Assembly: GCF_021730445.1 (NCBI RefSeq)
Contig: NZ_JADNRM010000023.1
Span: 5,878 to 51,467 of the forward strand
Direction of reading: 5' to 3'
Source: Phocaeicola faecalis
Lineage (GTDB): Bacteria > Bacteroidota > Bacteroidia > Bacteroidales > Bacteroidaceae
Length of the DNA: 45,590 nt
The notes beneath the pieces are model-generated. The model was not told the origin of the DNA, searched no databases, and saw nothing but the letters and a program-made list of their open reading frames with translations. Shown here one piece after another: positions 16,866 through 24,036 of the stretch. Position 1 is the stretch's first letter, and the number at the start of each line of letters is the position of its first letter. The position numbers were made by a program, and so were the translations under genes.

Positions 16866-17621
16866 CTAAAATTGAAATAAATCATTCATTCCTAAAAATC
16901 CTTCATGCTGAGCCGTATATTCGGCAGCCAAGACTGCCCCCAAAGCAAATCCCTTACGGTTCTTGGCATCATGGGTAATCGAAATACTATCTGCTTCCGA
17001 GTCGTAACGGATGGTATGAATACCCGGCACTTCTCCTTCACGAACAGAGCTGACCGGAAGTTCGTCGGGAGCGCAAGTCGTGTTACCCGACACGATTCCG
17101 TCCGGTGTGACCAAAGTTCCTTTCACCCACTTATCCTTGCGGTCGATATTCTCCAAGATACCTTCTGCAAGAGTAATTGCTGTCCCACTCGGTGCATCCA
17201 CCTTATGGATATGATGCGTCTCCACCATAGAGACATCATAAGCCGGGAAGTTGTTCATGATTTTAGCCAGATACTTATTAACAGCCGAGAAAATAGCCAC
17301 TCCCAGACTGAAGTTAGATGACCAAAACAATGTCTTTCCCCCCTCGGTACAAAGCTTTTTCACCTCATCACCATGACGGTCCATCCATCCGGTACTTCCC
17401 GATACCAACTTCACCCCTGCTGCAAAAGTCTTCATATAATTAGTATAAGCCACTGTAGGATTAGTAAACTCAATAGCCACATCAGCCGATTTAAAAGCTT
17501 CGGAGTTAAAATCTTCCTGATTATTAATATCTATAATACTCACAATCTCATGTCCACGGGCAATTGCAATCTTTTCGATTTCCTTACCCATCTTTCCGTA
17601 TCCAATTAATGCTATTTTCAT
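16866..17621 (-). CDS. dapB: 4-hydroxy-tetrahydrodipicolinate reductase DapB
   Basis: A 251-residue reductase of the diaminopimelate/lysine pathway. It has the NAD(P) loop GYGKMGKE near the N-terminus, SGSTGW and the active-site segment ETHHIHKVDAPSGTA with the His-His and Lys of the family. The start is MKIALIGYGKMG at 17621. A longer frame to 17663 would begin upstream of the -7 box at 17645-17652 and is rejected. It is the first gene of a tight series dapB-lepB-lepB paralogue-wbqC-SDR-uxuA, so the promoter in front of it may drive all six. Confidence 0.95.
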   Translation of the reverse strand: MKIALIGYGKMGKEIEKIAIARGHEIVSIIDINNQEDFNSEAFKSADVAIEFTNPTVAYTNYMKTFAAGVKLVSGSTGWMDRHGDEVKKLCTEGGKTLFWSSNFSLGVAIFSAVNKYLAKIMNNFPAYDVSMVETHHIHKVDAPSGTAITLAEGILENIDRKDKWVKGTLVTPDGIVSGNTTCAPDELPVSSVREGEVPGIHTIRYDSEADSISITHDAKNRKGFALGAVLAAEYTAQHEGFLGMNDLFQF

Positions 17622-17644
17622 TGTATGTCTATATATTTTTGCTA

Positions 17645-17652
17645 CAAAGATA
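17645..17652 (-). promoter_or_regulatory. -7 promoter element of the dapB series
   Basis: On the minus strand TATCTTTG fits TAnnTTTG, 23 bp before the dapB ATG. It lies back to back with the plus-strand promoter at 17674-17681. Confidence 0.65.
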
Positions 17653-17673
17653 GCTTTTTTCACTGTAAACCAT

Positions 17674-17681
17674 TACATTTG
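17674..17681 (+). promoter_or_regulatory. -7 promoter element of the DUF2851 gene
   Basis: TACATTTG fits TAnnTTTG and ends 23 bp before the ATG at 17705. Its upstream contacts would overlap the dapB promoter, so the two may interfere. Confidence 0.6.
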
Positions 17682-17704
17682 CCCAACATTTACACCTCAT
17701 TAAC

Positions 17705-18973
17705 ATGGAACAACTACTACATTACATTTGGAAACACAAGATATTTCCGATTCAGGAACTAAAAACCACAACTGGCCAAAAGGTTGAAATCATAGATACG
17801 GGACTGGCAAATACAAATGCCGGTCCCGATTTTTTTAATGCAAAAGTCAAGCTGAACGGCGTTTTATGGGTAGGTAATGTGGAAATACACGAACATTCTT
17901 CGGATTGGTTGAAACACGGACACCACACAGATGCAGCATACGATTCCGTTATTCTGCATATAACATCTGATGCGGATATTGATGTATACCGTACTGACGG
18001 CGAACCTATTCCCCAATTAATACTCCCCTGCCCTGATTACGTTTGCCGGAACTATCACGAACTGGTTGAGACAGAGAGTTATCCGCCTTGTTACCGCATC
18101 ATCCCCACCCTTTCCACTTTCACGATACACTCATGGATGTCTGCCCTCCAACTGGAACGTTTCGAACAGAAAGCCTCGCAACTATCGGAGCGACTCAAAC
18201 GTTGCAACGCCAATTGGGAGGATGCTTTTTTTATCACTTTGGCACGCAATTTCGGTTTCGGCCTCAACGGAGATGCTTTTGAGACTTGGGCAAACCGGAT
18301 TCCTTTACGGGCCGTAGACAAGCATCGGGATGAGTTGTTTCAGATAGAAGCCTTTTTCTTCGGACAGGCAGGACTGCTTCAAGAAACGAACGGTGACGAG
18401 TATTATTTACGTTTGAAAAAGGAATACGAATACCTTTCCCATAAATTCGGACTCACCCCAATGGATGTTTCCCAATGGCGCTTCCTGCGTCTGCGCCCCA
18501 CCAACTTCCCCCATATACGGATAGCACAACTGGCGGTGCTGTATCACCGCTCTTACGGACTGCTTTCACATATCATGGAGGCTGACACTTTACCCAAAGT
18601 GCGTGACATATTAAAAGGAGGTACTTCGGAATACTGGGTAAGTCATTATACTTTCGAACACACCTCCCCTTTCCGCCCCAAAACATTGAGCAACTCTTCC
18701 CTTGACTTACTGGTGATTAATACGGTAGTGACTTTTCTGTACAGTTACGGAGTACACAAGGGAAAAGAAGAGTATTGTGCACGTGCCGGTGCTTTTCTGG
18801 AAGAACTGAAAGCAGAATACAACTATATTACCCGCATGTGGGAACAATGTGGAATAAAAGCTGCCAATGCAGCAGACAGTCAGGCCCTTATACAATTAAA
18901 AAAAGAATATTGCGATAAAAAGAAATGTTTATATTGCAGGATTGGATATGAATATCTGAAAAGAAAAGGCTGA
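17705..18973 (+). CDS. DUF2851 family protein
   Basis: A 422-residue conserved Bacteroidetes protein. Recognisable parts are the N-terminus LLHYIWKHKIFP, the NAGPDFFNAKVKLNG segment, VGNVEIHEHSSDW and a C-terminal cysteine/lysine-rich tail (KKEYCDKKKCLYCRIGYEYL). No signal peptide or membrane helix is visible. The N-terminal third has a nuclease-like look (GPDF...KVKLNG...GNVEIH with charged residues in beta strands), but I cannot assign a function. It is transcribed alone, divergent from dapB. Confidence 0.75.
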   Translation: MEQLLHYIWKHKIFPIQELKTTTGQKVEIIDTGLANTNAGPDFFNAKVKLNGVLWVGNVEIHEHSSDWLKHGHHTDAAYDSVILHITSDADIDVYRTDGEPIPQLILPCPDYVCRNYHELVETESYPPCYRIIPTLSTFTIHSWMSALQLERFEQKASQLSERLKRCNANWEDAFFITLARNFGFGLNGDAFETWANRIPLRAVDKHRDELFQIEAFFFGQAGLLQETNGDEYYLRLKKEYEYLSHKFGLTPMDVSQWRFLRLRPTNFPHIRIAQLAVLYHRSYGLLSHIMEADTLPKVRDILKGGTSEYWVSHYTFEHTSPFRPKTLSNSSLDLLVINTVVTFLYSYGVHKGKEEYCARAGAFLEELKAEYNYITRMWEQCGIKAANAADSQALIQLKKEYCDKKKCLYCRIGYEYLKRKG

Positions 18974-18988
18974 AACGCGATTCAATAT

Positions 18989-19026
18989 ATAATAGAGGCA
19001 GGAAAAACTTATTCCACCTCTATTAT
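18989..19026. terminator. Hairpin downstream of the DUF2851 gene
   Basis: ATAATAGAGG (18989-18998) pairs perfectly with CCTCTATTAT (19017-19026) over 10 bp. It lies between convergent genes and may end transcription on either strand, though the T-run is poor. Confidence 0.45.
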
Positions 19027-19131
19027 CCAATCTCCAATCGTGCGAGTGGCACTATCAGAATTAATTCCGACCTTAACGATACGCTTGCCATCCTTCCTAA
19101 TGGTCAGATTCTGGTAAAGAACAGGGAATCT
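19009..19131 (-). pseudogene. Possible remnant of a protein C-terminus
   Basis: A 40-codon minus-strand frame without a start codon ends in TAA at 19009. It reads YQNLTIRKDGKRIVKVGIN and then TRTIGDWIIEVE, which looks like real beta-rich protein and not random translation. It directly follows the Rpn gene in the same orientation. I do not recognise the family. It could be the tail of a displaced gene. Confidence 0.3.
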
Positions 19132-19136
19132 TCAAA

Positions 19137-20039
19137 TTACAAAACAGAAATCTCATCCAAGCCCAGTCCGGTTATCTCGGCTATATCTTCAAAAGAAAAT
19201 CCTTTTTGCTTCATTCTCAATGCATTCTTACGAACCGCCTCCTGTTCGCCTTTTTGAAAACCTTCTTTCAATCCTTCCGCACGGCCTTCCGCACGGCCTT
19301 CTTCTCGTCCTTTATTCAACTGAGTGGACATTACACTATACCAATCACGGAAATTCTTTAAACTCTCCCAATATTCTCCAAGCTCTTTTCGAGAAAACTT
19401 AGCTATTTCGGCAGCCTCAAACAAACGGTCGAACACACGGTTTTGAAGAGCACGCGGACGTTCGAATAAAGACGAAAGATTACGAAGGACAAACAGCCAT
19501 TTATCAAACATAGTTTCCAGCTCATCCTCATGCTTGTTGAACTTCGGCATTTCAAGATAGATAAAGGTCAACTTATCATAAAACACTTTACGCGTATAGA
19601 GGTCTACCAACTTCACTTCATGATGAAAATACGCCTCATCCGTATCATCAAAAGAAAAATTCAAGATTCCGATAATGTAGACAGCCTTCAGTTCATAATT
19701 CCATTCACCGCGCTTGCCCTGCTCACGAATCGGGAAAGTAGAATAAAACAGACTTCTATCCTTAAAAAACTGCTGTTCACCACGTTGCATCTCTACCAAG
19801 AACTTTTCTCCTTTTTCATTCTCACAATACACATCGAATACAGCACGACGGTCATACTCTTGTGTACCCAAATGCTCCGTATTCAGATAAGTGACATCTT
19901 TCACTTTCTCTTCCTTAAACAAAAGAGCATTCAAAAAACTGATGAGCAATTCCTTGTTCATCGCTGTGCCAAACAGCAACTTAAAACCAAAATCGGTATA
20001 AGGATTGACATATTTGTCTTGTATGCCTTCTGTTCCCAT
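19137..20039 (-). CDS. Rpn family PD-(D/E)XK nuclease / transposase-like protein
   Basis: A 300-residue protein of the recombination-promoting nuclease (PDDEXK transposase-like) family. It opens with the signature NPYTDFGFKLLFG, followed by the nuclease core RRAVFDVYCENEKG...FLVEMQRG (the D...ExQ form of the motif). A charged C-terminal region contains the repeat GRAEGRAEG, encoded by 12-bp DNA repeats at 19273-19308. Such proteins are often multi-copy and variable in repeat number. The start at 20039 (MGTEGIQDKYVNPY) is chosen because the longer frame's ATG at 20078 overlaps the -7 box. There are no inverted-repeat ends around it, so it is not a visible insertion sequence. Confidence 0.85.
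   Translation of the reverse strand: MGTEGIQDKYVNPYTDFGFKLLFGTAMNKELLISFLNALLFKEEKVKDVTYLNTEHLGTQEYDRRAVFDVYCENEKGEKFLVEMQRGEQQFFKDRSLFYSTFPIREQGKRGEWNYELKAVYIIGILNFSFDDTDEAYFHHEVKLVDLYTRKVFYDKLTFIYLEMPKFNKHEDELETMFDKWLFVLRNLSSLFERPRALQNRVFDRLFEAAEIAKFSRKELGEYWESLKNFRDWYSVMSTQLNKGREEGRAEGRAEGLKEGFQKGEQEAVRKNALRMKQKGFSFEDIAEITGLGLDEISVL
19273..19308 (-). repeat. 12-bp tandem repeats inside the Rpn gene
   Basis: Two identical copies of CCTTCCGCACGG (19273-19284, 19285-19296) and a diverged third (19297-19308). They encode repeated GRAE units in frame, so copy-number change would not disrupt the gene. Confidence 0.8.
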
Positions 20040-20075
20040 AAACAATAGCCTTTCTTTTTGATGATATACAATAAA

Positions 20076-20111
20076 CAAAGGTAACGATTCTATCGCAACT
20101 TTAGCGCTAAA
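20076..20111 (-). promoter_or_regulatory. Promoter and palindrome upstream of the Rpn gene
   Basis: On the minus strand TACCTTTG (20076-20083) fits the -7 consensus. A perfect 12-bp palindrome TTTAGCGCTAAA (20100-20111) lies where a -33 element is expected and could be an operator. Confidence 0.5.
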
Positions 20112-20148
20112 GAAGAAAGATTTAACTAAATAAAGGAAGAGGAAAATA

Positions 20149-20185
20149 CAAAAAGAGAAGACATCCTCACAAGACGTCCCCTCTT
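20149..20185 (-). terminator. Probable terminator of fucO
   Basis: Downstream of the fucO stop the minus strand can fold AAGAG...GAC with GTC...CTCTT, followed by a T-rich run. The stem is interrupted, so this is moderate evidence only. Confidence 0.4.
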
Positions 20186-20222
20186 AAATTATTCCATAAG
20201 GCAACAACTGCTGAAACCGCTT

Positions 20223-21377
20223 TTAGAATGCCTTCTTATACAGTTCCAGAATTATTTCTTCCGTCACTTCACGCGGGTTGCCCGGAGTACAAACATCTGC
20301 AATAGCAGAAGCCGCCAAACGAGGCAAATCTTCTTCCTTTATACCAAGTTCCGACAGGTGCTGAGGAATGCCGACCTTGACAGACAGAGCCTTGACTGCA
20401 TCGACAGCCGCTTTTGCAGCCTCTTCCTGACTCATGCCATCTTTATACACATTCATTGCTTTCGCAATATCAACATATTTAGGCAGAGCAGCCGGAGCAT
20501 TGAATTCCATAATGACAGGCAACAACAGTGCATTTGCCACACCGTGAGGAATATCGAAAATAGCACCCAACGGATGGGCCATGCCATGCACAACACCCAA
20601 ACCGACGTTTGAGAACGCCATACCTGCAATGTATTGCGCTACCGCCATGCCGTTACGGGCCTCGGCATTCGTGGGGTCAAACACGGCTGTTTCCAAATGA
20701 CGGGCAATCATTTCGATGGCTTTAATCTCAAACATATCACTCATTTCCCATGCGCCTTTAGTTATCAGGCCTTCAATAGCATGAGTCAGCGCATCCAGTC
20801 CGGTAGAAGCCGTCAATCCTTTAGGCAGAGTGTACATCAGTTCTGCATCGACTATGGCAATGGCAGGAATATCATTGGGGTCAACGCACACCATCTTTTT
20901 ATGGTTTTCTTCATCGGTAATGACATAGTTGATGGTCACTTCGGCAGCAGTACCGGCCGTGGTGGGCAGGGCGATGATGGGAACTGACTTCTTTTTAGTG
21001 GGAGCCACACCTTCCAGCGAAACAACATCACTGAATTCAGGGTTATTAGTAATGATACCGATGGCTTTGGAAGTATCGATAGACGAACCGCCACCGATAG
21101 CCAAAATAAAATCCGCACCCGATTTGGCGAATGCCTCAACACCCGCCTTCACATTACTGACAGTGGGATTCGGTTTGATTTCACTGAATATTTCGTATGG
21201 AATGCCTGCCTTCTCCAATACCTTCAATACTTTGTCGGCAACACCGAATTTCAGCAAATCCTTGTCTGTAGATACAAATGCTTTGTGCAAACCAAGACGG
21301 TTAATCTCTTGCGGCAACACTTCGCGCGCGCCAGGACCGAAGTAAGACACTTCGTTCAATACAAATCTGTTAATCAT
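20223..21377 (-). CDS. fucO: Lactaldehyde reductase (L-1,2-propanediol oxidoreductase) FucO
   Basis: A 384-residue iron-containing alcohol dehydrogenase that reduces L-lactaldehyde, made from L-fucose or L-rhamnose, to 1,2-propanediol with NADH. It tracks E. coli FucO (383 residues) along its whole length as I remember it, with GGGSSIDTSKAIGII, TTAGTAAEVTINYVITDEE and ASTGLDALTHAIEG. The expected iron ligands are Asp195, His199, His264 and His278 (VVHGMAH, IPHGVAN). It is a single-gene unit with its own -7 box at 21404-21411. The other fuc genes are not in the window, but two fucosidase genes are. Confidence 0.93.
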   Translation of the reverse strand: MINRFVLNEVSYFGPGAREVLPQEINRLGLHKAFVSTDKDLLKFGVADKVLKVLEKAGIPYEIFSEIKPNPTVSNVKAGVEAFAKSGADFILAIGGGSSIDTSKAIGIITNNPEFSDVVSLEGVAPTKKKSVPIIALPTTAGTAAEVTINYVITDEENHKKMVCVDPNDIPAIAIVDAELMYTLPKGLTASTGLDALTHAIEGLITKGAWEMSDMFEIKAIEMIARHLETAVFDPTNAEARNGMAVAQYIAGMAFSNVGLGVVHGMAHPLGAIFDIPHGVANALLLPVIMEFNAPAALPKYVDIAKAMNVYKDGMSQEEAAKAAVDAVKALSVKVGIPQHLSELGIKEEDLPRLAASAIADVCTPGNPREVTEEIILELYKKAF

Positions 21378-21403
21378 AGTTTTTTTATTAAGTTGATATG
21401 CTA

Positions 21404-21411
21404 CAAAAATA
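21404..21411 (-). promoter_or_regulatory. -7 promoter element of fucO
   Basis: TATTTTTG on the minus strand fits TAnnTTTG, 26 bp upstream of the ATG. The hairpin at 21421-21442 is just upstream. Confidence 0.55.
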
Positions 21412-21420
21412 GTACAAATT

Positions 21421-21442
21421 CCCGATAAACCGACTTATCGGG
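21421..21442 (-). terminator. Hairpin between dus and fucO
   Basis: CCCGATAA (21421-21428) pairs perfectly with TTATCGGG (21435-21442) across a 6-nt loop, 8 bp after the dus stop. It probably ends dus transcription. It also overlaps the place where the fucO -33 element would be. Confidence 0.5.
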
Positions 21443-21449
21443 AGAATTC

Positions 21450-22391
21450 TTATACTATGTTTTTGGGCATCAAAGCGATGCGAACCGCTTCAAGATACTT
21501 ATCCACATGGGAAGCTTTCAGAATAGCCTTCTTCAGCTTTTTATCCATATCAGGCAAAAGATATTCCCAATAAGGCTTTATTTTGCTCAAGAGTTGTGTA
21601 CCTCCTTGCAGGCAAGAGTCGTAATGGCAAAACAAACGGTCATGGAAAACATTCACCTTGGCATATAATTCTTCACGCGGAAGAGCAATGCCTTCCCGAT
21701 ACTCCATGGCAAACGCGGGATTGGCCAACAAGCCACGCCCTATCATCACTCCATCCAAGTCGGGATACTCCTCTTCGATGCGCCGAATGTCGTCTGGTGT
21801 GCGCAAGTCGCCGTTATAGACCAACGGATGACGGCACATCCCGGCAAACAGTTTCAACTCTTTCTGGTATACCATACCTTTATATTGCTGCCGGCCGATG
21901 CGCGGATGCAATATAATCCGTGTGAGAGGTACCTCATTGAGCAACGGAAGCACCTGTCTCCACTCATCATAATACTCCCATCCAAGCCTCATCTTAACCG
22001 AGAATTTCATCTCGGGATAATGTGCCAACTCATTCAGAAGTACTTTCAGTTCCGACGGATAAGGCAGAATGCCGGAGCCCTTATGCCGCATGGTAAGCAC
22101 CGGGAACGGACAACCCATATTGATGTCCGCTTCGCGGTATCCGTGTTCTAGAAACAGCCCGACCAGCTTTTCCAGCTCTGCCGGTGTGGAAGCTATCAAC
22201 TGCGGAATCAAACAAGTCACCTTGTTGTTGTCCTTTTCAATGTCTCGGATATCCTTATTTCGGAATTCCCCTTTCTCTACGCGCACGAAAGGGGTGTAAT
22301 AGGCGTCAATGCCACCGAACAGCTCATGGTGGATATTGCGCCATGGGGCTTCAGTGAAGCCCTGCAATGGGGAAGCATACAGTTTCATCAT
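21450..22391 (-). CDS. tRNA-dihydrouridine synthase
   Basis: A 313-residue flavoenzyme that reduces uridine to dihydrouridine in tRNA. It starts with the family's LYASPLQGFTEAPWRNIHHE. Catalytic Cys94 is in DINMGCPFP, KMRLG holds the FMN-binding lysine region, and YNGDL and GVMIGRGLLANPA form the C-terminal phosphate-binding part of the TIM barrel. Which Dus subtype it is cannot be told from the sequence alone. It is divergent from the thioesterase gene. Two adjacent ATGs could be the start; the outer one is used. Confidence 0.92.
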   Translation of the reverse strand: MMKLYASPLQGFTEAPWRNIHHELFGGIDAYYTPFVRVEKGEFRNKDIRDIEKDNNKVTCLIPQLIASTPAELEKLVGLFLEHGYREADINMGCPFPVLTMRHKGSGILPYPSELKVLLNELAHYPEMKFSVKMRLGWEYYDEWRQVLPLLNEVPLTRIILHPRIGRQQYKGMVYQKELKLFAGMCRHPLVYNGDLRTPDDIRRIEEEYPDLDGVMIGRGLLANPAFAMEYREGIALPREELYAKVNVFHDRLFCHYDSCLQGGTQLLSKIKPYWEYLLPDMDKKLKKAILKASHVDKYLEAVRIALMPKNIV

Positions 22392-22432
22392 ATCTTTATT
22401 CTTGTTTCACTGCAAAGAAACATAATTTTCCT

Positions 22433-22440
22433 TACCTTTG
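22433..22440 (+). promoter_or_regulatory. -7 promoter element of the thioesterase-dprA unit, very close to the start codon
   Basis: TACCTTTG fits TAnnTTTG and ends only 4 bp before the ATG at 22445. If used as in other Bacteroides promoters, transcription would start at or next to the ATG. Confidence 0.55.
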
Positions 22441-22444
22441 CTAT

Positions 22445-22852
22445 ATGGAAAAGTATATTTATGAATTAAAAATGAAGGTACGCGACTATGAATGCGACCT
22501 GCAGGGGATTGTGAATAATGCCAATTACCAACATTATCTGGAACATACCCGCCACGAGTTCCTCACTTCGGCAGGCATCAGTTTTGCCCAACTGCACGAA
22601 GAAGGGGTGGATCCGGTAGTGGCTCGCCTCACCATGGCTTTCAAGACTCCGCTGAAGAGTGGAGACGAGTTTGTATCCAAGCTTTATCTCAAGAAGGAAG
22701 GCATCAAGTATGTATTCTACCAAGATATTTTCCGCCTGCCCGACATGAAGGTGGCCATCAAAGCAACCGTAGAATCGGTTTGCGTAGTAAACGGCAGATT
22801 GGGTGACAGTACTCTGTTTGACGAGACTTTCGCACCCTATCTGAATGAATAA
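22445..22852 (+). CDS. Acyl-CoA thioesterase (4HBT hot-dog family)
   Basis: A 135-residue hot-dog protein with the 4-hydroxybenzoyl-CoA thioesterase motif in YECDLQGIVNNANYQHYLE, where the Asp and the VNNANY helix form the active site. It probably hydrolyses an acyl-CoA; the substrate is unknown. ATG 22445 (MEKYIYELKMKVRDYE) gives the normal first beta strand. A longer frame from 22367 lies upstream of the -7 box and overlaps the divergent dus gene, so it is rejected. Its stop overlaps the dprA ATG by one base (TAATG). Confidence 0.88.
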   Translation: MEKYIYELKMKVRDYECDLQGIVNNANYQHYLEHTRHEFLTSAGISFAQLHEEGVDPVVARLTMAFKTPLKSGDEFVSKLYLKKEGIKYVFYQDIFRLPDMKVAIKATVESVCVVNGRLGDSTLFDETFAPYLNE

Positions 22853-23970
22853 TGGAAGACGAACAACTATACTCTATGGCCCTGACCCGCATTCCGGGCC
22901 TAGGACTGACCGGCATCCATAAATTGGTAGACGCATTGGGAAGTGCCGCCACCATATTCCGCAACCGGAAAGAACTTTGCGAACTGGTTCCCGGTATCTC
23001 CGCCAAACAGGTAAAGGCGTTGGATTGCCCCGAAGCTTTCCGCCGTGCCGAAGAAGAACTCCTTTTTGCCGAAAAAAACCGCATCCGTTGCCTGACACTG
23101 ACAGACGAAGATTATCCCTCACGGTTGCGTGAATGTGACGATGCTCCCCTTGTGCTTTACTATCGGGGTAATGCAGACCTGAATGCGCTGAAAATAATCA
23201 ATATAGTAGGCACACGTCATGCCACTGCCTACGGACAGGATATCTGCCTCCGTTTTTTGAAAGAATTGGCAGAAATGCTCCCGGAGGTACTTGTCGTCAG
23301 CGGATTGGCTTACGGCATAGACATTCATGCCCACCGCGCAGCCCTGACCCATCACCTCAATACGGTGGGGGTACTGGCACATGGCCTAGACCGCATTTAT
23401 CCCTCTGTTCATCGGAAAACGGCCATAGAAATGTTGGAACAAGGAGGTCTGCTCACCGAGTTTATGAGTGGAACAAATCCCGACCGGCAGAACTTTGTCA
23501 GGCGGAACCGTATCGTGGCGGGGATGAGCGATGCCACTATTGTAGTTGAATCTGCCAGCAAAGGAGGCGCACTGATTACAGCTGGCGTGGCCGGAAGCTA
23601 TCACCGAGACTGCTTTGCCTTTCCCGGACGGATAAATGATGAATTCTCCGCCGGATGCAACCAACTGATAAAAAGTAATCAGGCTGCCTTAATCTTGTCT
23701 GCCAAAGATTTTGTAGAAACCATGGGATGGAGCGAGAACAAGGAAAAGACATCACCCATAGCCCATCAACGGGAACTGTTCCCCGACTTGAGCGAGGAAG
23801 AAGAAAAAGTGGTCGACTTATTGAGAAAAAGACCCGACGGACTGCAAATCAATACATTGGTAGTAAACACCAATATTCCTGTCAACCGGATGAGCGGCTT
23901 GCTCTTTGAACTGGAAATGAAAGGTGTGCTGCGAGCACTTGCCGGAGGAATATACCGTTTATTATTATAG
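22852..23970 (+). CDS. dprA: DNA-processing protein DprA
   Basis: DprA binds incoming single-stranded DNA and loads RecA during natural transformation; it is also widespread in bacteria not known to be competent. The 372-residue protein has an N-terminal helix-hairpin-helix-like region (RIPGLGLTGIHKLVDALG), a Rossmann-like core with VGTRHATAYG, SGLAYGIDIHAH, VRRNRIVAGMSD and SKGGALITAG, and a C-terminal winged helix (DLLRKRPDGLQINTLVV...). All expected parts are present. It is translationally coupled to the thioesterase gene upstream. Confidence 0.95.
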   Translation: MEDEQLYSMALTRIPGLGLTGIHKLVDALGSAATIFRNRKELCELVPGISAKQVKALDCPEAFRRAEEELLFAEKNRIRCLTLTDEDYPSRLRECDDAPLVLYYRGNADLNALKIINIVGTRHATAYGQDICLRFLKELAEMLPEVLVVSGLAYGIDIHAHRAALTHHLNTVGVLAHGLDRIYPSVHRKTAIEMLEQGGLLTEFMSGTNPDRQNFVRRNRIVAGMSDATIVVESASKGGALITAGVAGSYHRDCFAFPGRINDEFSAGCNQLIKSNQAALILSAKDFVETMGWSENKEKTSPIAHQRELFPDLSEEEEKVVDLLRKRPDGLQINTLVVNTNIPVNRMSGLLFELEMKGVLRALAGGIYRLLL

Positions 23971-23981
23971 CATAATCATCA

Positions 23982-24028
23982 ATCACCGCAGAGGCGGAAG
24001 TTTTCCTTCCACTTACCCCTGCGGTGAT
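23982..24028. terminator. Bidirectional terminator between dprA and GH29
   Basis: ATCACCGCAG (23982-23991) pairs perfectly with CTGCGGTGAT (24019-24028). An inner stem GGAAG/CTTCC caps it. It lies between convergent genes. Confidence 0.65.
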
Positions 24029-24036
24029 AAACAGTC

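Noticed and set aside
19137..20039. Complete insertion sequence around the Rpn gene
   Set aside because: No terminal inverted repeats or target duplication are visible at its borders.
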